Shown: positions 57,991 to 64,000 of the stretch, piece by piece
Numbering within the stretch: position 1 is the stretch's first letter
Layout of the letters: each line of letters begins with the position of its first letter
Assembly (NCBI RefSeq): GCF_000471905.2
Contig: NW_006499883.1
Location: 3,339,468-3,403,467, forward strand
Direction: 5' to 3'
From: Amborella trichopoda
Lineage: Eukaryota > Streptophyta > Magnoliopsida > Amborellales > Amborellaceae
Length of the DNA: 64,000 nucleotides
The notes under the pieces: model-generated
Seen by the model: only the letters and a program-made list of their open reading frames with translations
Databases searched by the model: none
Told to the model about the DNA's origin: nothing
Made by a program: the position numbers and the translations under genes

Positions 57991-59413
57991 AATAATTTGT
58001 TATTACCTGAAATAAAAGAAAAAATTGAAAACATTAAAAAAGAAATAGATCAAGAAGTTTGTCATGAAATACCCAATGCCTTTTGGAACAGAAAAAGACA
58101 TGGTAAACTTACCATATGAAGAAGGATTCACAGAAAACAAAATACCTACAAAAGCAAGCTCAATACAAATGAATTCAAGACTCTTAGAAATTTGCAAAAA
58201 AGAAATAGAAGAACTATTAAAGAAAGGTTTAATTAGAAAAAATTTTTCACCATGGAGTTGTGCCGCCTTTTATGTTGAAAATAATGCCGAAAAGGAAAGA
58301 GGAGTACCGAGATTAGTTATAAATTATAAGCCATTAAATAAAATATTAAAATGGATTAGATACCCAATACCTAATAAGAAAGATCTATTAGATAGATTGC
58401 TGAATGCATGTATATTTTTCAAATTTGATATGAAATCAGGATATTGGCAAATCCAAATAATTGAAAAAGATAGATACAAAACAGCCTTCAATGTTCCATT
58501 TGGCCAGTACGAATGGAATATAATGCCATTTGGACTCAAAAATGCCCCTTCTGAATTTCAAAAAATAATGAATGATATTTTTAATCCTTAAACAAAATTC
58601 ATGATTGTATATATAGATGATGTCTTGATCTTTTCGGAAGATGTCCAGCCGCATTTCAAACATATCAATGCCTTCTTGAATGCAAGTTTGGTTGTTTCTG
58701 CTAAGAAAATGAGTTTATTTCAAACTAAAATAAGATTTTTAGGACATAAATTATTTCAAGGCACCATCATTCCAATAGATAGAGCAATTGAATTTGTACC
58801 TAAATTTCCTGATATTATTCTTAATAAAACAAAATTACAAAAGTTTTTAGAATATCTGAATTATATTGCTGAGTTCATACAAGATTTAGCTATTATAGCT
58901 AAACCTTTATATGATAGATAAAAAAAAAATCCTCCAAAATGGACGGATAGGCATACCCTTGCTGTAAAAACCCTTAAAAAGAAAGATAATAGAATTACCA
59001 TGCCTAGTACTAGCTGATCCCAATGCTCATAAAATTATTGAATGTGATGCCTCCGAACTTGGGTTAGGAGGAATACTTAAACAACGAATTGATAATAGAG
59101 AACAACTGGTTCGCTTTACATCTAAAGCTTGGAATAATACACAACATAATTATTCTACCATCAAAAAAGAAATATTAGTAATTGTACAATGTGTCACTAA
59201 ATTCCAAAGTGATATCCTCAATCAAACATTTTTAATCCGAATTGATTGTAAAGCAGCCTGAGATATTTTAATTAAATATGTTCAGAATCTTGTCTCTAAG
59301 AAAATTTTTGCTCGATGGCAAGCTATTCTTTCATCTTTTGATTTTACTATTGAACACCTTCCTGGTTGTTCTAATCATGTTCATGATGTTCTCACCCAGG
59401 GCGGGCAAGAAGA
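57991..59413 (+). pseudogene. EPRV block B: reverse transcriptase and RNase H
   Basis: RT is open 58064-58591, with FDMKSGYWQIQI (first Asp). A stop at 58589 is followed by YIDDVLIFSED (58610), the catalytic Asp pair. A deletion of several codons lies near 58685. Stop at 58919. RNase H words CDASELGLGG (59044) and a stop near 59260 follow. The + orientation ends at 59413, where inverted movement-protein sequence begins. Confidence 0.88.
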
Positions 59414-59928
59414 TGCGTTCTGTTTTTCTTGTAGAGTTAATATTTGAAAATCTAAATCAGAATAAGTAAGTTCTGATTTTGAAGAGCTGGGTTCAGTATT
59501 TATTGGCTGATACACAGGTTTATAAATATTAGTACTTAGTCTATGTAATCCCAGTATAACAGGTTTAGTTTTTATACTTGAGGTAGAATGTCTTGCAGGG
59601 ACAGACCCCTCTTTTGATGATCTTATATTATTGTCATCCATAATATTTAATTTTGTTTTTCGGCTATTATTGAAATGTAACTCGATTTCTCCATCTGGAT
59701 GTTCAATTATTTGTTTTGGGGTTTTATTTAGACGAGTTTTATAATTGTGATTTTCATTGTAAATGGACCAAGTTTTAGGTAGATTTACTTGGGACCAATC
59801 AACTGATTTAGGAATTACTATATTAGATTTTTCAATGTTGGTTTGGAAGAATATCGTTTGCCCTTTTGTATCAATATGTAATACATTTGGACTAAGGGTA
59901 TTCATAACTTTATAACATATTCGATATC
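59414..59928 (-). pseudogene. EPRV block D: movement-protein fragment, inverted
   Basis: The - strand frame 59905-59381 is a close relative of block A 54110-53600, open for 174 codons, with no start or end of its own. It is fused on the right to a protease fragment at about 59928. Confidence 0.85.
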
Positions 59929-60196
59929 TTCATATGGTAAGTTTATCATATGTTTTTTTCTTTTCCAAAAGGCATTGGGTAATTCATGACAAACTTCTTG
60001 GTCTATTTGTTTTTTATAGTTTTCAATTTTTTTCTTTTATTTCAGGTAATAACAAATTATTTTCTATTTGTTTATATTTTACTTCTGTTTTTAAAAAGCT
60101 TAAAAAATTTTCTTTAGTTTTTTATAGTTTGTTTAATACTATGAATTTCTTTTAGTTTTGGTTTTTCTATAAAGTTGAATTTAACGGTATGTCCAT
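59929..60196 (-). pseudogene. EPRV block D: protease-RT linker fragment, inverted
   Basis: Matches block A 51870-52137 in the same (-) orientation. It joins movement protein on one side (59928) and + strand RT on the other (60197), so two breakpoints lie 270 bp apart. Confidence 0.8.
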
Positions 60197-61440
60197 TGCA
60201 AAAAAGAAATAGAAGAAAGGTTTAATTAGAAAAAAGTTCTTCACCATGGAGTTGAGCCACCTTTTATGTTGAAAATAATGCCGAAAAGGAAAGAAGAGTA
60301 CCGAGATTAGTTATAAGTTATACATCATTAAATAAAATATTAAAATGGATTAGATACCCAATACCTAATAAGAAAGGTCTATTAGATAGATTGCTGAATG
60401 CATGTATATTTTCCAAATTTGATATGAAATCAAGATATTGGCAAATCCAAATAAATGAAAAAGATAGATACAAAACAGCCTTCAATGCTCGATTTGGCTA
60501 GTACGAATGGAATGTAATGTCATTTGGACTAAAAAATGCCCCTTCTGAATTTCAAAAAATAATGAATGATATTTTTAATCCTTATACAAAATTCATGATT
60601 GTATATATGGATGATGTCTTGATCTTTTCAGAAGATGTCCAACAGCATTTCAAACATGTCAATGCCTTCTTGAACGCAGTAAAAAACGCAGGTTTGGTTG
60701 TTTCTGTTAAGAAAATGAGTTTATTTCAAACTAAAATAAGATTTTTAGGACATAACATATTTCAAGGCACTATCATTCCAATAAATAGAGCAATTTACTT
60801 TGCAACTAAATTTCTTGATATTATTCTTAATAAAAAAGAATTACAAAGGTTTTTAGGATGTCTGAATTATATTGCTGATTTCATACAAGATTTAGCTATT
60901 ATAGTTAAACCTTTATATGATAGATTAAAAAAGAATCCTCCAAAATGGACGGATAGGCATACCCTTGCAGTAAAAACCCTTAAAAAGAAAGCAAAAGAAC
61001 TACCATGCCTAGTAGTAGTTGATCTCAATGCTTATAAAATTATTAAATGTGATGCCTCCGAACTTGGGTTAAGATGAATACTTAAACAACGAATAGATAA
61101 TAGAGAACAACTGGTTCGCTTTACATCTAAAGCTTGGAATAATACACATCATAATTATTCTACCATCAAAAAAGAAATATTAGCAATTGTACATTGTGTC
61201 ACTAAATTTCATAATGATATCCTCAATCAAACATTTTTAATCCGACCTGATTGTAAAGCACCCCGAGATATTTTAATTAAAGATGTTCAGAATTTTGTCT
61301 CTTAAATCTTTGCTCGATAGCAAGCTATTCTTTCATCTTTTGATTTTACTATTGATACCTTCGTGGTTCTTCTAATCATCTTCCTGATTTTCTCACCCGT
61401 GAATTTTTGCGGGGGGGCAAGAGGCGGCTAGCCAGCATCA
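60197..61440 (+). pseudogene. EPRV block C: reverse transcriptase and RNase H
   Basis: It starts within RT, lacking the N-terminus. FDMKS (60418) and YMDDVLIFSED (60604) are the catalytic motifs; 60517-61077 is open for 187 codons. RNase H words CDASELGL (61050) and the C-terminal FLTRE-like words near 61390 remain. A stop at 60500, a stop at 61075 and a frameshift near 61350 are seen. It ends just before ORF2. Confidence 0.88.
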
Positions 61441-61465
61441 TTAGCAAAATTCAATAATATATAAT

Positions 61466-62404
61466 ATGAATACTGATAAAGGAAAAGCTATTGTTCTATC
61501 ATCTCCTGTAGGTTCTCCAATAATAAGTTATCCACCATCATCACCTATTCGAACTATATCAAACTATTCAGAACATTCCAGCCAAGTAGGCCTTTACCAA
61601 ACCCCAGTATTCTTAAAATCTCCAATCCCAAATAAATTATCTCCCTCTGGTAAATCCCAATTTGAAGAGACCACCTTTTTAATAGATTCTATTATTGAAG
61701 ACGAGCATATGATGTTAGAACCAGAAAAAATTGCTAGTTTTTATTTACTAAATAATTTAAACCCCTCCAATGGGAATAAAACCCGAGAGTGGTATGAGGC
61801 CATTCTCCTTGAAACAGGCTCTATTACTCTAGTCCCCTATTACCAGAAAAATACCAATATAGTTGCATATTCAAAAATACAAATAAGAAAAATACTGACA
61901 TACAAAGAGGGCTCAAATTCCTTAAGAGGAAAGAAAATACAGGCTCATGAATTTCATTTTAAATACTATAAATATTCCAAATATATTGATGCATGGCACA
62001 AAATATTTGCCCTCCAAAATAACAACAATTCTCATACTTGGTTTATCCAGATAAAAGCATGCATTACTGAACCAGTTCCAAATTGGTTCAAAAACTGGTT
62101 TATGATACGGGAATCAAGATCCCAGATTCTTCCCCAAAAGTTTCAGCTGTCTCAAGCAAAATTTGTAGAATACAATAATAAAGACCCAAATATTGACTAC
62201 CATTTATACTTTATGGCCATGTATCAAATTCTATGGAATATGAAATGGAATTTCGGAATCTCAGAAAATCTTATTAATGATTTTGAATATATTCCCAGAC
62301 TGGGAAAGAAAATTTACGTTAAATGGTGGGATGTTTTTGAGAATCAAGCCCTTGAGCTAGACAATATTAAATTAAAAAAAAATACCAGGGCATATTTCAT
62401 ATGA
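61466..62404 (+). CDS. EPRV ORF2-like protein, 312 codons, uninterrupted
   Basis: ATG at 61466, 26 bp after the RNase H remnant. Ser/Pro-rich N-terminus (about 1-70), then a Trp/Tyr/Lys-rich globular part (about 95-305) with WHKIFALQNNNN, PVPNWFKNWF and WNMKWNFGI. No domain recognised. Position after RNase H and before the promoter matches the second ORF of florendovirus-type genomes, whose function is unknown to me. The frame stops at 62404, but a Gln/Glu/Asn-rich continuation is visible in another frame to about 62720, so the original protein was probably longer and this is a frameshifted copy. It is the least damaged viral gene in the array. Confidence 0.6.
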   Translation: MNTDKGKAIVLSSPVGSPIISYPPSSPIRTISNYSEHSSQVGLYQTPVFLKSPIPNKLSPSGKSQFEETTFLIDSIIEDEHMMLEPEKIASFYLLNNLNPSNGNKTREWYEAILLETGSITLVPYYQKNTNIVAYSKIQIRKILTYKEGSNSLRGKKIQAHEFHFKYYKYSKYIDAWHKIFALQNNNNSHTWFIQIKACITEPVPNWFKNWFMIRESRSQILPQKFQLSQAKFVEYNNKDPNIDYHLYFMAMYQILWNMKWNFGISENLINDFEYIPRLGKKIYVKWWDVFENQALELDNIKLKKNTRAYFI

Positions 62405-62738
62405 AAACCCAAATAATTTATCAGAATATATCCAAAGAATGTAGAAGCAAAATTCCTTGGCAACTAAAGAAGAACTCCAGAAGCAGTTACTCCAGATTTT
62501 CGAAGAAGAAGCAAAAAAAATGTCTACATCCTCCAACAATGAAGAAGAAACTTACAATGAAGATAATGACGAGTTTTCTCAAAGGCCCGAGTGATTCAAG
62601 GTCAAAGCCCAGACAACGACCCGATATAATCAATACAATAGAAAGATTCCCGACCATTATTTCTTTGTCTTCCACTCAAAGAATCCTTGTCTCCTACTAA
62701 AACAAAAACGACAAAAAATAAAGCCAACCGTACATTGT

Positions 62739-62855
62739 CACCTGTCTCTACAATGCCTTGCCGACACTACAGTACCCTACCACCTGTCTCTACGGTGCCT
62801 TGTCGACACTATAGTACCCTACCACCTGTCCCTACAGTATCCTGTCGACACATAC
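62739..62855 (+). repeat. 42-bp repeats in the EPRV promoter
   Basis: Units start at 62739, 62781 and 62823 (CACCTGTCTCTAC...GTCGACAC...AGTACCCTAC), spaced exactly 42 bp, the third partial. Each has a TGCCGACAC or TGTCGACAC motif; TGTCGACA is palindromic. Upstream repeats of this kind act as enhancers in 35S-type promoters; that role is inferred here. Confidence 0.85.
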
Positions 62856-62899
62856 CGACAAGATAGTACCCATCATATACATCATTGCTTTTCATTAAC

Positions 62900-62990
62900 G
62901 CATGAGGAAGCGCCATCTGTCCGGACCTGAAGCCGAAACAATAAACCATCTATAATCTTTTCATGTCTAGTGGCTATAAAAGGGGTTCAA
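62900..62990 (+). promoter_or_regulatory. EPRV core promoter with TATA box
   Basis: GCTATAAAAGGGG (62973-62985), about 120 bp after the 42-bp repeats. GAGGAAGCGCCATCTGTCCGG lies at 62905-62925 upstream. Transcription would start near 63010 and yield pregenomic RNA. The TATA is better preserved than in block A (TATAAACG). Confidence 0.75.
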
Positions 62991-63009
62991 GTCTTTTGAA
63001 GAATCAGAG

Positions 63010-63577
63010 TTTGAAAGAAAGAGCTCAGAACGCAGAATATTATCTTTCTACTCTCTACTCTCTTATCTCTCTCATCTCTCTTCTGATCTCTCTGTTTCTT
63101 CGCTCAACTTAGCAGCTAGCCTGTATAGTTTTACCAGTCTTCTAGGATATTCGGGTAAACTCTGCCTTTATGTAACTCTTTCACTATTATATAATTATGT
63201 GTGATTGTAACATCGACGATCTTCCAAGTTATTATCATGCTGAATGGAAGCTATTTGCTAGCTTCTGTATATGTACGCAACAGTAAGTCTTGCATCTTTT
63301 AGTTTTGTATGTTCAGCTTGCACTATTTCTATGCCTTGTACTTTGTCTTCTTATAAATAAACTCTGTTTCAGCTTTATGCAATTAAAATTCATATTTAGT
63401 ATTAAAATCTATGGTACTGTTTATACAAGTTGGATGTTGTTAGACATTTCCCCATTCTCTGTTTTTATTATATTATCAGCTTTGATATACGTAAGATTTT
63501 TGAGAATGTTTTAATGATCTTTTAATAATATTGGAAATAGGATAAATCAAATTGGATACATTGGTCTTGGTTGTTAA
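63010..63577 (+). other. EPRV block C leader
   Basis: Pyrimidine-rich start (TCTCTACTCTCTTATCTCTC), several short upstream ATGs, and a TATAAATAAACTC element at about 63351-63363 that could serve as polyadenylation signal. Colinear with the inverted leader in block A. Long structured leaders precede the first ORF in caulimovirids. Confidence 0.65.
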
Positions 63578-63594
63578 TGGTATCAGAGCCATAG
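63578..63594 (+). other. EPRV block C primer binding site (tRNA-Met)
   Basis: TGGTATCAGAGCCATAG, identical to the block A site on the other strand. Confidence 0.92.
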
Positions 63595-63787
63595 TTTTAG
63601 AATATTGTTATTGTACCCTAGAAGGGCTATATCTTAAAAGTTAGGAACCTGAGAAAATCCACCATTTAGAAGTTAGTCCGAGAGTTAAGCTACTTGACGC
63701 CCAGGCAAGAGACCGTTAAGGTCAGAGAGAGCTGCTGAGGTCGTAAGAGCCATAAGAGGTTGTCTATAGCATTATTCGTAACTTCAA

Positions 63788-64000
63788 ATGGGATATTTTA
63801 TCTGGAGCCTAGCCAATAAGACATTACCCTCAACTAGCAGTACATTGAGAATAAAAAATAAAGAAGAAATAGTGATTGAAAATATAGAAAAGTAGATACA
63901 GAATTGGAATATACCAAAAATACCTATAACAGATATTTATAAAAAGGGAACATTTGAATTTAAAGCAGGCTATGCTATAAAAACAATAGAGCAAAGTCTC
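63788..64000 (+). pseudogene. EPRV next unit: start of movement protein (runs off window)
   Basis: ATG at 63788 matches the block A start at 54681. A TAG stop at about 63893 breaks the frame after some 35 codons. Sequence continues past the window edge, so at least one more viral unit follows in head-to-tail order. Confidence 0.75.

Larger units (their letters stand above)
50882..64000. mobile_element. Rearranged endogenous pararetrovirus array (Caulimoviridae, florendovirus-like)
   Basis: Four blocks in alternating orientation: A (-) 50882-55548, B (+) 55549-59413, D (-) 59414-60196, C (+) 60197-64000 and beyond. Together they show leader with tRNA-Met primer site, movement protein, coat protein with zinc knuckle, protease, RT, RNase H, a second ORF and a promoter. 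There are no LTRs and no integrase, as in caulimovirids. The gene order with a second ORF after RNase H fits florendoviruses, but genus is inferred. Block C runs from RNase H through ORF2 and promoter into a new leader and movement protein, the head-to-tail arrangement expected from circular genomes. All polyprotein parts are broken. Confidence 0.85.

Noticed and set aside
1..64000. CRISPR arrays, bacterial operons, rRNA or organellar insertions
   Set aside because: None seen; repeats present are TE- or virus-derived, and codon and splice features are those of a plant nuclear genome.

Overview
The window is nuclear DNA from a flowering plant. It holds one spliced host gene buried in layers of transposable elements and a rearranged endogenous pararetrovirus. 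Very long TE-filled introns, several TE superfamilies, a caulimovirid array and an assembly gap (28043-28729) fit a large, TE-rich angiosperm genome. An early-diverging lineage is possible, but the species cannot be fixed from sequence alone.

The host gene (about 11631-41825, + strand, 13 exons) encodes an OM64/Toc64-type protein. It has an N-terminal membrane anchor, an amidase-signature domain and three C-terminal TPRs, and it matches mitochondrial OM64 better than plastid OEP64/Toc64. All exon junctions are GT-AG and phase-consistent, giving about 605 codons. Intron 3 (9.5 kb) and intron 4 (10.9 kb) are swollen by insertions. Two oddities stand out: exon 1 has no in-frame ATG, and the nucleophile Ser of amidases is Cys.

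Layout: 1-307, end of a hAT-like element. 1424-10544, a decayed Ty1/copia element with both LTRs, split by a 2.0-kb hAT element (4447-6452) and a 2.1-kb solo-LTR-like insertion (about 7436-9540). 11.5-41.8 kb, the OM64 gene; intron 3 holds an RTE-type LINE broken by a copia element (about 16.8-22.9 kb) that itself carries a hAT element with an 8-bp TSD; intron 4 holds a near-complete L1-type LINE (25593-33542) bracketed by an 18-bp TSD. 41.8-46.4 kb, intergenic DNA with MITEs, paired 56-bp duplications and a LINE 3' fragment. 46399-50829, a Mutator-like element (9-bp TSD, about 60-bp TIRs) carrying part of a MuDR transposase on one strand and a plant mobile domain (MAIN-like) gene remnant on the other. 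50882-64000, pieces of an endogenous pararetrovirus (florendovirus-like Caulimoviridae) in alternating orientation. These cover leader and tRNA-Met primer site, movement protein, coat protein with zinc knuckle, protease, RT/RNase H, a second ORF, and a promoter with 42-bp repeats.

The most interesting systems are the MULE with the plant mobile domain fragment, the inverted pararetrovirus array (able to form long hairpins, with one intact-looking ORF2 and promoter), and the unusual OM64 gene. Viral and TE coding regions are nearly all broken by stops and frameshifts.
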